A DNA stretch of 64,000 nucleotides. Source: Mesorhizobium sp. YC-39. Its GTDB lineage: Bacteria > Pseudomonadota > Alphaproteobacteria > Rhizobiales > Rhizobiaceae. The notes beneath the pieces are model-generated. The model was not told the origin of the DNA, did no database searches, and worked only from the letters and a program-made list of their open reading frames with translations. Shown piece after piece: positions 44,617 through 52,336 of the stretch. Location: positions 558,001-622,000 of the forward strand of contig NZ_JAOWPS010000004.1 in the NCBI RefSeq assembly GCF_025753795.1, given 5' to 3'. Numbering within the stretch: position 1 is the first letter of the stretch; every line of letters starts with the position of its first letter. The position numbers and the translations under genes were made by a program.

Positions 44617-44770
44617 ACCTTTCCAGGAAATGCGCGACGAGTTCCTCAGCTTCCCGCAGCACCAACGATACCGACATCACCGTCGCGAAAGTCCAGAACC
44701 TCTCCATTTTTCCTATTGCAGATAAGAATTATCCACGATAAAAGATATCCATGAATTGGAGATCAACACC

Positions 44771-45301
44771 ATGAAGCTGGGCGAGGGCGTTGAAGCAGCC
44801 ATCCACTGCGCGGCCACGCTGGCCAGCGTCGAGGGCAATAGCACCATGCCCGGCGCGGCCCTGGCCGAAGCCTTCGGCCTATCGCCGAGCTATCTCCTGA
44901 AGCATCTCAACATGCTGACGGCGGCGCGCATCCTGGAATCGGTGCCGGGTCCCGCGGGTGGCTACCGCCTGGCGCGGGCGGCGGAACGCATCACGCTGCT
45001 CGATATTGTGCTCGCCGTCGAAGGGCGCGAACCGGCGTTTCGCTGTGGCGAGATCCGCCGCAACGGTCCGGTCAAGCTCGATGCGTCGGCCTATGTCAAA
45101 CTCTGCGGCATCAACGCCGCGATGCTGAAGGCCGAGCGCGCCTATCGCGCAGCACTTGCCGAAACCAGTCTGTCCGACATCGTGGCGAGCTACGCGGCAG
45201 AAGGCGATCCGAGATCGCTTGCCGCAAGCTGCGCGTTCGTGGCGCGCCACCAGCGGCCGCAGAAATCCAGTTCCAACCCTCAACACCCAAAACAGATGTG
45301 A
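44771..45301 (+). CDS. Rrf2-family transcriptional regulator
   Basis: A 176-residue regulator with an N-terminal winged helix (residues 1-75; LSPSYLLKHLNMLTAARIL, then GPAGGYRLARAAE). Only two cysteines are visible in the sensor region (FRCGEIRR and VKLCGIN), so a classical three-Cys iron-sulfur site is absent; redox sensing by a disulfide is possible. GGAG is well placed before the ATG at 44771. It is followed after 11 bp by an AhpD-like gene, so it probably autoregulates a small redox operon. Confidence 0.87.
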   Translation: MKLGEGVEAAIHCAATLASVEGNSTMPGAALAEAFGLSPSYLLKHLNMLTAARILESVPGPAGGYRLARAAERITLLDIVLAVEGREPAFRCGEIRRNGPVKLDASAYVKLCGINAAMLKAERAYRAALAETSLSDIVASYAAEGDPRSLAASCAFVARHQRPQKSSSNPQHPKQM

Positions 45302-45312
45302 AAGGAAAGACG

Positions 45313-45771
45313 ATGAAACAGAGGCTGCAATTCTTCGCCAAGGCGCCGGAGATCATGAAGGCGGTGTCGGCGCTCAGCAAGGCGGTCGACGAATGCGGGC
45401 TGGAGCAAAGCCTGTTGCATCTGATCAAGCTCAGGGCATCGCAGATCAATGGCTGTTCCTACTGCGTCGAGATGCACAGCCGCGAGGCCAGGCGCGACGG
45501 TGAGACCGAGCAACGACTTTACCTCGTTTCAGCCTGGAAGGAATCGCCGCTGTTTTCCGAGCGCGAACGCGCTGCCTTCGCCTGGACCGAAGCGGTGACC
45601 AAGATCGCCGACAACGGTGTTTCGGACGAACTCTATGCCAGGACGCTCGAGCATTTCTCGGAAGAGGAACTGGTCAAGCTGTCGGTGGCGATCGGCATGA
45701 TCAACACCTGGAACCGGCTTTGCGTCCCATTCCACGCCCTTCACCCGATGCCGGCGGCCAAGGCTGCCTGA
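45313..45771 (+). CDS. Carboxymuconolactone decarboxylase / AhpD-like protein
   Basis: A 152-residue AhpD-like protein. The motif C48-SYC51-VEMHS carries the redox-active CXXC and the histidine of AhpD, so peroxidase or disulfide-reductase activity is more likely than decarboxylation. AAAGGAAAG precedes the ATG at 45313. It is co-transcribed with the Rrf2 regulator and separated from the following DoxX gene by a strong hairpin. Confidence 0.89.
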   Translation: MKQRLQFFAKAPEIMKAVSALSKAVDECGLEQSLLHLIKLRASQINGCSYCVEMHSREARRDGETEQRLYLVSAWKESPLFSERERAAFAWTEAVTKIADNGVSDELYARTLEHFSEEELVKLSVAIGMINTWNRLCVPFHALHPMPAAKAA

Positions 45772-45778
45772 TCAGCCG

Positions 45779-45808
45779 AAACGGGCGCGCGACCCGCGCG
45801 CCCGTTTT
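45779..45808 (+). terminator. Hairpin between the AhpD-like and doxX genes
   Basis: AAACGGGCGCGC (45779-45790) pairs perfectly with GCGCGCCCGTTT (45796-45807), a 12-bp stem with a 5-nt loop, followed by TTTCATTT. It lies only seven bases after the stop, and the next gene on the same strand starts 19 bp later; read-through may therefore be regulated. Confidence 0.75.
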
Positions 45809-45826
45809 CATTTGGAGATCAAGAAC

Positions 45827-46204
45827 ATGTTTGCAAATTTTGAGAATGAGATTCTGTTTGCAGCCCGCCTGTTGCTCGGCGGCGCCTTTGTCTTTGCCGG
45901 CCTGCGCAACATCCAGAACCAGGCCTTCCTGACCCAGTTGATGGCAGCGCGCGGCGTCCCGCTGGCGCGGTTGGCGCTGTGGGCCGGCATCGTCGTGCAG
46001 GTCGTCGCTGGGGTACTGGTGCTGGCAGGTTTGTGGATTGCCGTCGCCGCGGCGGCGCTCATCCTGTTCCTTATCGTGGCAACGCTGATGTTCGACAATT
46101 TCTGGGATCATCAGGGCCCGGAGCGCGCCGCCCGCATCAACGGCTTTGTGGCCAATGTCGCGCTGGCCGGTGGGTTCCTTTCGCTGATGGGACAGGCGCT
46201 TTGA
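45827..46204 (+). CDS. DoxX family membrane protein (second)
   Basis: A 125-residue protein with four membrane helices and the DoxX motif LLLGGAFVFAGLRNI near the start. The first residues MFANFENE are cytoplasmic. GGAG precedes the ATG at 45827. Rrf2, AhpD-like and DoxX genes often occur together, and the DoxX protein may form a membrane redox partner; function is not established. It converges with the SDR gene with a 4-bp gap. Confidence 0.85.
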   Translation: MFANFENEILFAARLLLGGAFVFAGLRNIQNQAFLTQLMAARGVPLARLALWAGIVVQVVAGVLVLAGLWIAVAAAALILFLIVATLMFDNFWDHQGPERAARINGFVANVALAGGFLSLMGQAL

Positions 46205-46208
46205 CGAG

Positions 46209-46931
46209 TCACGCCGCAAAGCGCAGACCGCCGTCACAGGTCAGCACCTGGCCGGTCATGAAGCCATTGGAAACGAGGAATGCGATCGCGCTGGCGACGT
46301 CCTCGGCGCGGCCGATGCGGCCGACCGGGGTCTTGCCGGCATAGTCGGCGAAGATCGCCTGGCGCTGCTCTTCGGCCAAAAAGTCCCACCACGGCGTGTC
46401 GATGACGCCGGGCGCCACGACGTTGACGCGCAACGGCTTCAACTCCATCGCCAGGATCGGCACCACTGTCAAAAGCATGCCGTTGACGGCGGCGATGCCC
46501 GCGACGCCCGGTGCCGACAGTTGCGCTGATACCGCCGAGATGAAGGTGGCCGAGCCGCTCTTGTTCAGCGTCGGCAAGGCGGCTTGCAAGCAGGACAATT
46601 GCGGCAGGACTTTCTCGTCGACGCCGCCGCCGATGTCGGCCAGGTCAAGCGTTTCGAACGGGCCAAGTCCCTTGCCGCCGCTGGCGGCCAGCACAAGATG
46701 ATCGAACGGGCCGATTGCATCAAAGAACTGGCGGACCTCGTCAGGCTTTGCGGCATCGAAGGCCACCTTTTCGACAGCGCCGCCAAGGCTGTGCCAAGCG
46801 CCCTTGAGCTTCTCCGGGTTGCGACCGGTAATGGTCACCTTCATGCCCGGGCCAAGCAATTTGCGCGCCGTGGCAAGGCCGATGCCGGAAGAGCCGCCGA
46901 TGATGACGGTATGCTGGATTTTCTCGCTCAT
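46209..46931 (-). CDS. SDR-family protein lacking the Tyr/Lys catalytic pair
   Basis: A 240-residue Rossmann-fold protein. The cofactor motif VIIGGSSGIG is intact near residues 10-19. The catalytic Ser is present in FISAVS, but the place where YxxxK should be reads APGVAGIAAVNG: both Tyr and Lys are replaced. Such members may bind NAD(P) and serve as regulators, or catalyse by another mechanism. The start overlaps the stop of the upstream SDR gene by four bases; AAGGAAC is the ribosome-binding site. The pair is divergent from an XRE regulator. Confidence 0.88.
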   Translation of the reverse strand: MSEKIQHTVIIGGSSGIGLATARKLLGPGMKVTITGRNPEKLKGAWHSLGGAVEKVAFDAAKPDEVRQFFDAIGPFDHLVLAASGGKGLGPFETLDLADIGGGVDEKVLPQLSCLQAALPTLNKSGSATFISAVSAQLSAPGVAGIAAVNGMLLTVVPILAMELKPLRVNVVAPGVIDTPWWDFLAEEQRQAIFADYAGKTPVGRIGRAEDVASAIAFLVSNGFMTGQVLTCDGGLRFAA

Positions 46932-47761
46932 GGATGCTGTTCCTTCGGTGTGAGGGATTCGATCAGGTCGAGGCTCAGCTTTCGCAGTTGCTGCCTGGCC
47001 GTTTCGTCATAGGCCTGGGCGTCGGCGCGCGATTCCCGCAGGCCGTCGAAATAGAGACCGGTCCGCCCTTCGAGGTCAGGCGATACAGCAAGGTTGAGGA
47101 TGGCTTCGGCGCCGGTTTCGACCGAGCTCCATGGCGTGACGCCTGCCTGCCGGACCATGGTGGTGTTCATGTAGCTCGCGGGGTGCAGGGCATTGACGGT
47201 GACGCCGGTTCCTTTGAGCTGTTGCGCCAGGTCGATGGTGAAAAGGATCTGCGCCAGTTTGCTCTGGCAGTAGGCGCGAACCCCGCTATAGCCATGGGTC
47301 AGCATGACGTCGTCGAAATCGATCGCTTGCTGCCCGGCCGAAGCCACGTTGAGGATGCGCGCCGGTGCACTTGCCTCGAGCAGCGGCAAAAGCTCCGATG
47401 TCAGCAGGAAACCGGCGAGGTAGTTGACGGCGAAGCGCAACTCGTAGCCATCGGCGCTGACCTGCCGTTTGGTGCCAGCGGTGCCGATGCCGGCATTGTT
47501 GATGAGGATGTCGAGCCGGCTGGTTTTTGCGCGCACGGCCGTGGCCAGGCGGCGGACCTCGGCCAGCGACGAGATATCGGCGACGAGCAGCTCGGCTTTG
47601 CCGCCCGCGGTTTCGATCGCGGCGACGGTCGCCTTGCCTCTTGTTGCATCGCGGCCATGCACCAGGACATGCGCGCCGCCGGCGCCGAGCCACTCCGCGA
47701 CGACGCGGCCGACGCCGTCCGTCGATCCGGTGATGAGGACAGTCTTGTCTTTCAGTTCCAT
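46928..47761 (-). CDS. Classical short-chain dehydrogenase/reductase
   Basis: A 277-residue SDR with cofactor motif TGSTDGVGR (residues about 10-18), NNAG, and the catalytic YCQSK. The NAD(P) preference cannot be settled. The C-terminal part resembles retinol-dehydrogenase/WWOX-like SDRs. I chose the ATG at 47761 because GGAGGCTC precedes it; an ATG at 47776 would add five residues. It overlaps the next SDR gene by four bases, so both are probably made in a fixed ratio. Likely regulated by the divergent XRE protein. Confidence 0.89.
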   Translation of the reverse strand: MELKDKTVLITGSTDGVGRVVAEWLGAGGAHVLVHGRDATRGKATVAAIETAGGKAELLVADISSLAEVRRLATAVRAKTSRLDILINNAGIGTAGTKRQVSADGYELRFAVNYLAGFLLTSELLPLLEASAPARILNVASAGQQAIDFDDVMLTHGYSGVRAYCQSKLAQILFTIDLAQQLKGTGVTVNALHPASYMNTTMVRQAGVTPWSSVETGAEAILNLAVSPDLEGRTGLYFDGLRESRADAQAYDETARQQLRKLSLDLIESLTPKEQHP

Positions 47762-47852
47762 GTTCAGAGCCTCCATATTTCGCTCTGAACGCAAGATAGG
47801 CCCGTCGGGCGCGGCACAAACAGTTCAAACTTTATCCTGGTATCAATACTGC

Positions 47853-47858
47853 TATAAT
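47853..47858 (+). promoter_or_regulatory. -10 element of the XRE-like regulator gene
   Basis: A perfect TATAAT ends six bases before the ATG at 47865. The expected start of transcription falls on or next to the A of the ATG, so the mRNA would be leaderless. The -35 (TTTATC at 47831-47836) is weak. Confidence 0.55.
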
Positions 47859-47864
47859 GACGTG

Positions 47865-48731
47865 ATGGATGCTTCCACCCCCGAAGACAGCCGCCGGCGC
47901 GAGCTTGGCGCGTTTCTGCGCTCGCGCCGCGAACGGCTTTCGCCGCAGGCCACCGGCATCGCGGCCGGCCAAAGGCGGCGCACGCCGGGGCTGCGGCGCG
48001 AGGAGGTGGCGATGATCGCCGGCGTCGGCACCACCTGGTACACCTGGCTGGAACAGGGCAGGGACGTCAGGCCCTCGGTGGAAGTGCTGACGGCGCTCTG
48101 CGAGGCGCTGCGCCTCGACGCGGCTGAGAGCCGGCATCTGTTCATTCTCGCCGGCCGTCAGCAGCCGGAGCATCGCATGGCGGCGCCGGAAAAAGTCGAT
48201 GGTCCCTTGCTGCACATGCTGCAGAGCCTCGTCCTGCAGCCGGCCTATGTCGTCGGCCGCCGCTGGGACGTGCTGGCCTGGAACCCGGCGGCCGTAGCCG
48301 TTTTCGGCGACTATGGCCTGCTGGAAGGTGACGCCCGCAACATCGTCCACATGGTGTTCGCCAGTCCGCACCATCGCCGCCTGCTTGTCGATTGGGAAGA
48401 ACTGGCGCGCGCCGTGATCGCGTCGTTCCGGGCGGAAAGCGCCAGATATGTCGGCGATGCTGATTTCGAACGGCTGATCGCGCTGATGACGCGCTCAAGT
48501 CCGGAGTTTCGTGCCTGGTGGCCGCTGCGCGATGTGGCTCGTAAACTGTCGGGTGTGAAGCATGTCAGGCATCCGACGGCAGGCGGCATGACCTTCGAGC
48601 ATATGAGCCTTTCGATCGACGATGGCTCCGACATGCGGCTGATCGTCTACACGCCGCTCGCCGAGCAGAACTCGATCGCAAAATTGCAGGGGCTGCTCGA
48701 CGCGCTCCCGGCCGAGCGGCGCAGCGCGTGA
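47865..48731 (+). CDS. XRE-family regulator with MmyB-like ligand domain
   Basis: A 288-residue regulator: helix-turn-helix domain (residues about 10-85, with GLRREEVAMIAGVGTTWYTWLEQGRD as recognition region) and a C-terminal domain (about 95-285) resembling MmyB, which binds a fatty acid in the Streptomyces protein. The family often controls divergently encoded SDR genes, the arrangement seen here. A ribosome-binding site is absent because the start lies directly after the -10. The gene converges with rutR. Confidence 0.9.
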   Translation: MDASTPEDSRRRELGAFLRSRRERLSPQATGIAAGQRRRTPGLRREEVAMIAGVGTTWYTWLEQGRDVRPSVEVLTALCEALRLDAAESRHLFILAGRQQPEHRMAAPEKVDGPLLHMLQSLVLQPAYVVGRRWDVLAWNPAAVAVFGDYGLLEGDARNIVHMVFASPHHRRLLVDWEELARAVIASFRAESARYVGDADFERLIALMTRSSPEFRAWWPLRDVARKLSGVKHVRHPTAGGMTFEHMSLSIDDGSDMRLIVYTPLAEQNSIAKLQGLLDALPAERRSA

Positions 48732-48744
48732 CTTCCGCCGAGAG

Positions 48745-49374
48745 CTAGCTCTTCGGCTTCAGCCCGTCGATGAACAATTGCTCCAGGAACCGCGCGGCAT
48801 CCTCGAAGCGGCCGTCGCCGCCGCGGTCGGCGCCGAGCACGGCGCGAACCTGGACGTCGAAATCGGCATAGTGCTGCGTCGTCGCCCAGATCGAGAAGAT
48901 CAGGTGCCACGGGTCGGTGCGCGCAATCTTGCCGGCCCGCATCCAGCCCTTGATGACGGCGGCCTTCTCATCGACCAGCGTCTTCAGCTCGCCTTCCAGC
49001 AGCGGCATGATGCGCGGCGCGCCCTGCAGGATCTCGTTGGCGAACAGCCGGCTTTCCCTGGGGAAATCGCGCGCCATTTCGAGCTTGCGCCTGATATAGC
49101 TGCGCAATTCGGTGAGGGGATCGCCGATGTCGTCGAGTTCGCGCAGCGGCGCTAGCCAGGTCTGGAGCAGCCGCTCCATCAGCGTCTCGTGAATGTCTTC
49201 CTTGCGGCGGAAATAGTAGAGCAGGTTCGGCTTCGACATTCCTGCGGCTTCAGCGATCTGGTCGATGGTCGAGCCGCGAAAGCCGTTGGTGGAGAAGACT
49301 TCGAGCGCGGCTTCCAGGATGAGTTCGCGCTTTTCCTGCTGGATGCGGGTGCGGCGGGGAGCTGAGCCTTCCAT
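48745..49374 (-). CDS. rutR: TetR-family regulator RutR
   Basis: A 209-residue TetR protein. The helix-turn-helix GFRGSTIDQIAEAAGMSKPNLLYYF is close to RutR, and the C-terminal segment HLIFSIWATTQHYADF matches E. coli RutR, whose ligands are uracil and thymine. Expected role: repress pyrimidine degradation genes until uracil is present. The ATG at 49374 is favoured over a GTG at 49386. It is divergent from the beta-alanine aminotransferase gene, and RutR-like boxes occur in this gap and before preT. Confidence 0.92.
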   Translation of the reverse strand: MEGSAPRRTRIQQEKRELILEAALEVFSTNGFRGSTIDQIAEAAGMSKPNLLYYFRRKEDIHETLMERLLQTWLAPLRELDDIGDPLTELRSYIRRKLEMARDFPRESRLFANEILQGAPRIMPLLEGELKTLVDEKAAVIKGWMRAGKIARTDPWHLIFSIWATTQHYADFDVQVRAVLGADRGGDGRFEDAARFLEQLFIDGLKPKS

Positions 49375-49414
49375 GGCGTCCGTCACCCTTGCGCGCCGCC
49401 GCGCCGAGGCCCAT

Positions 49415-49435
49415 CTGGACCAATTCTCTGGACCA
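49415..49435. repeat. Direct repeats CTGGACCA near the rutR start
   Basis: CTGGACCA occurs at 49415-49422 and 49428-49435, 13 bp apart. The sequence resembles a RutR half-site (TTGACCA). It lies 40-60 bp upstream of the rutR ATG and could serve autoregulation. Confidence 0.45.
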
Positions 49436-49519
49436 GTTTTTCCCCGGCCTGTGGAGCGCGCTTCCGATGCCGCATTTCCGCTAGTAGTCCCTTGACCGCC
49501 GACACGGCGGTGCTAACGT

Positions 49520-49535
49520 TTGTCCAATCGGTCAA
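49520..49535. promoter_or_regulatory. RutR-like box between rutR and the aminotransferase gene
   Basis: TTGTCCA-AT-CGGTCAA matches TTGACCAnnTGGTCAA at 12 of 14 defined positions, one mismatch in each half. It is about 95 bp before the aminotransferase ATG and 145 bp before rutR's. Confidence 0.75.
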
Positions 49536-49628
49536 AATTTGCGTAGCACGAAAACGCTGCTGAGACCAAGTGTTGGGAAGACCAAGCGTTAGCCGCACCG
49601 AAACAGGTTACAAGGGGAAGTCTTGGTC

Positions 49629-50957
49629 ATGTCCAACCGGCTGAAAGTCACGCCGAACGATCTCAGCGCATTCTGGATGCCGTTCACGGCAAACCGGCAG
49701 TTCAAGCAGGCGCCGCGCATGTTCGTGTCCGCCAAGGACATGCATTACACGACGAGCGACGGCCGCAAGGTGCTGGATGGCACCGCTGGACTCTGGTGCG
49801 TCAATGCCGGCCATTGCCGGCCGAAGATCACCGAGGCGATCCAGCACCAGGCGGCCGAGCTCGACTATGCGCCGGCCTTCCAGATGGGCCACCCGATCGT
49901 CTTCGAACTGGCGAACCGGCTGGTCGACATCGCGCCGAAGGGCATGGACCATGTGTTCTTCACCAATTCCGGTTCGGAATCGGTCGACACCGCGCTGAAG
50001 ATGGCGATCGCCTATCACCGTGCCAAAGGCGAGGGTTCGCGCACCCGCCTGATCGGCCGCGAGCGCGGCTACCACGGCGTCAATTTCGGTGGCATTTCGG
50101 TCGGCGGCATCGTCACCAACCGCAAGATGTTCGGCACGCTGCTCGGCGGCGTCGACCACATGCCACACACGCATCTGCCGGAGAAAAACGCCTTCTCGAA
50201 GGGCGTTCCCGAACACGGCGCGGAACTGGCCAACGAGCTGGAGCGCATCGTTGCCCTGCACGATGCCTCGACCATCGCGGCCGTCATCGTCGAGCCGGTA
50301 GCCGGTTCCACCGGCGTCATCCTGCCGCCCAAGGGCTATTTGCAAAAGCTGCGCGAGATCTGCACCAAGCACGGCATCCTGTTGATCTTCGATGAGGTCA
50401 TTACCGGTTTCGGCCGCCTCGGCGCGCCATTCGCCGCCGACTATTTCGGAGTCACGCCCGACATCATGACGACGGCCAAGGGCGTCTCCAATGGCGTCAT
50501 CCCGATGGGCGCGGTGTTCGTCAAGAAGGAGATCCACGACGCCTTCATGACCGGCCCCGAGCATATGATCGAGTTCTTCCACGGCTACACCTATTCGGGC
50601 AATCCGATCGCGTGTGCTGCCGCACTCGGCACGCTCGACACCTACAAGGAAGAGGGGCTGTTGACCCGCGGCGAGGAACTGGCGCCTTACTGGGAAGACG
50701 CGCTGCATTCGCTGAAGGGCGAGCCAAACGTCATCGATATCAGGAACATCGGCCTGATCGGCGCGATCGAGTTGGCGCCGATCGCCGGTCAGCCGACCAA
50801 GCGGGCCTTCTCGGCCTTCGTCAAGGCGTTCGAGCGCGGCGCGCTGATCCGCACCACCGGCGACATCATCGCGCTGTCGCCGCCGCTGATCATCACCAAG
50901 GGCCAGATCAACGAATTGATCGACCATGTGCGGGATGTGCTGAGGTCGATCGATTGA
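49629..50957 (+). CDS. Beta-alanine--pyruvate (omega) aminotransferase
   Basis: A 442-residue class III PLP aminotransferase. Conserved features: NSGSESVDTALKMA, GYHGVNFGG, IFDEVITGFGR with the PLP-contacting Asp, and TTAKGVSNG with the Schiff-base Lys. High similarity to omega-amino acid:pyruvate transaminases, which convert beta-alanine to malonate semialdehyde. The genetic context of pyrimidine degradation supports that substrate. An ATG at 49629 with AAGGGGAAG before it is preferred over TTG at 49623. First gene of the operon that continues through ureidopropionase and dihydropyrimidinase. Confidence 0.92.
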   Translation: MSNRLKVTPNDLSAFWMPFTANRQFKQAPRMFVSAKDMHYTTSDGRKVLDGTAGLWCVNAGHCRPKITEAIQHQAAELDYAPAFQMGHPIVFELANRLVDIAPKGMDHVFFTNSGSESVDTALKMAIAYHRAKGEGSRTRLIGRERGYHGVNFGGISVGGIVTNRKMFGTLLGGVDHMPHTHLPEKNAFSKGVPEHGAELANELERIVALHDASTIAAVIVEPVAGSTGVILPPKGYLQKLREICTKHGILLIFDEVITGFGRLGAPFAADYFGVTPDIMTTAKGVSNGVIPMGAVFVKKEIHDAFMTGPEHMIEFFHGYTYSGNPIACAAALGTLDTYKEEGLLTRGEELAPYWEDALHSLKGEPNVIDIRNIGLIGAIELAPIAGQPTKRAFSAFVKAFERGALIRTTGDIIALSPPLIITKGQINELIDHVRDVLRSID

Positions 50958-50975
50958 GAAACTGGGCGCGGATAT

Positions 50976-50996
50976 CCCTCCCCCTCGAGGGGAGGG
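50976..50996. repeat. Short GC-rich palindrome in the aminotransferase/hydrolase gap
   Basis: CCCC-TCGA-GGGG with flanking CCCT/AGGG arms forms a stem of about nine pairs with one bulge. The 65-bp gap contains only this and the ribosome-binding site of the next gene. It is a typical short rhizobial repeat and could stabilise the upstream mRNA. Confidence 0.55.
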
Positions 50997-51022
50997 TGGC
51001 CGCGCAATCGAAGAGGTTTTAA

Positions 51023-52273
51023 ATGGCCGCCCCCGGCGAGAATCTGCGAGTGAATTCAGACCGTTTGTGGGATTCGATCATGGAGATGGCGAAGATTGGC
51101 CCCGGCATTGCCGGCGGCAACAATCGCCAGACGGTGACCGACGAAGACGGCGAGGGGCGGCACCTGTTCAAGCGCTGGTGCGAGGCGGCCGGGCTTGAGA
51201 TGGGCCTCGACGAGATGGGTACGATGTTTGCCCGCCGCGAAGGCACCGACCCTGAATTGCCGCCGGTCTATGTCGGCAGCCATCTCGACACGCAGCCGAC
51301 CGGCGGCAAGTATGACGGCGTGCTCGGCGTGCTCGGCGGGCTGGAGATCATCCGCTCGCTCAACGATCTCGACATCAGGACCAAGCATCCGATCGTCGTC
51401 ACCAACTGGACCAACGAAGAGGGCGCGCGCTTTGCGCCGGCCATGATGGCGTCAGGCGTCTTCGCCGGCGTGCTCGACCAGGCTGACGTCTACGAGCATG
51501 TCGACAAGGACGGCAAGAAATTCGGCGAGGAGCTCGAACGCATTGGCTGGAAGGGCACCGAGAAGGTCGGCGAGCGCAAGATCCACGCTTTCTTCGAACT
51601 GCATATCGAGCAGGGGCCGATCCTCGAGGACGAAGGCATCGATATCGGCGTCGTTACTCATGGCCAGGGATTGAAGTGGCTGCAAGTGACGCTGACCGGC
51701 AAGGAGGCGCATACCGGCTCGACGCCGATGCCCAAGCGCCGCAATGCCGGGCTCGGCATGGCGCGGGTCATCGAGCTGGTGCACGAGATCGCCATGGACT
51801 ACCAGCCCGACGCCGTCGGCGCGGTCGGCCATATGGAGGTCTATCCCAATTCGCGCAACATCATTGCCGGCCGCACCGTCTTCACCATCGACATCCGCTC
51901 GCCGGAAAAGGAAGTGCTCGACGCGATGGACGGGCGTATCCGCGAAGGCATCGACACGATCTGCGATGCGCTCGACATCAAGTATGCGATCGAGCAGGTT
52001 GGCCATTTCGATCCCGTCACCTTCGACAAGAACTGCGTCAAGGCGGTGCGGGATGCGGCAGAGCGCCTGGGTTATACGCATCGCAACATCGTCTCCGGCG
52101 CCGGCCACGATGCCTGCTGGATCAACCGTGTCGCGCCGACGGCGATGGTGATGTGCCCTTGCGTCGATGGGCTCAGCCACAACGAGGCCGAGGAGATCAC
52201 CAAGGAATGGGCGGCCGCCGGCGCCGACGTGCTGTTCCATGCGGTGGTTGAGACGGCTGTTATCGTGGAGTGA
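51023..52273 (+). CDS. Beta-ureidopropionase / N-carbamoyl-amino acid hydrolase (M20 family)
   Basis: A 416-residue zinc hydrolase of the M20/allantoate amidohydrolase type. Metal and catalytic motifs: GSHLDTQPTGGKYDGVLG (His and Asp ligands), TNEEGARF, and ELHIEQGPIL with further ligands; the lid domain lies in the middle. Between an aminotransferase and a dihydropyrimidinase it should split N-carbamoyl-beta-alanine to beta-alanine, CO2 and ammonia. Family members also accept N-carbamoyl-L-amino acids. AGAGG precedes the ATG. Confidence 0.91.
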   Translation: MAAPGENLRVNSDRLWDSIMEMAKIGPGIAGGNNRQTVTDEDGEGRHLFKRWCEAAGLEMGLDEMGTMFARREGTDPELPPVYVGSHLDTQPTGGKYDGVLGVLGGLEIIRSLNDLDIRTKHPIVVTNWTNEEGARFAPAMMASGVFAGVLDQADVYEHVDKDGKKFGEELERIGWKGTEKVGERKIHAFFELHIEQGPILEDEGIDIGVVTHGQGLKWLQVTLTGKEAHTGSTPMPKRRNAGLGMARVIELVHEIAMDYQPDAVGAVGHMEVYPNSRNIIAGRTVFTIDIRSPEKEVLDAMDGRIREGIDTICDALDIKYAIEQVGHFDPVTFDKNCVKAVRDAAERLGYTHRNIVSGAGHDACWINRVAPTAMVMCPCVDGLSHNEAEEITKEWAAAGADVLFHAVVETAVIVE

Positions 52274-52336
52274 ACTAGAAATTCGGATTTCAAACGCCGC
52301 TCACAAGAAGCGCGAGGAGAACAAGGGAACAAGAAA

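Larger units (their letters stand above)
44350..44770. other. Gene-free stretch between preA and the rrf2-like gene
   Basis: It contains the preA terminator (44373-44405) and a palindromic element (44438-44616). The last 100 bp are AT-rich and probably hold the promoter of the next operon. No coding region is supported. Confidence 0.6.
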
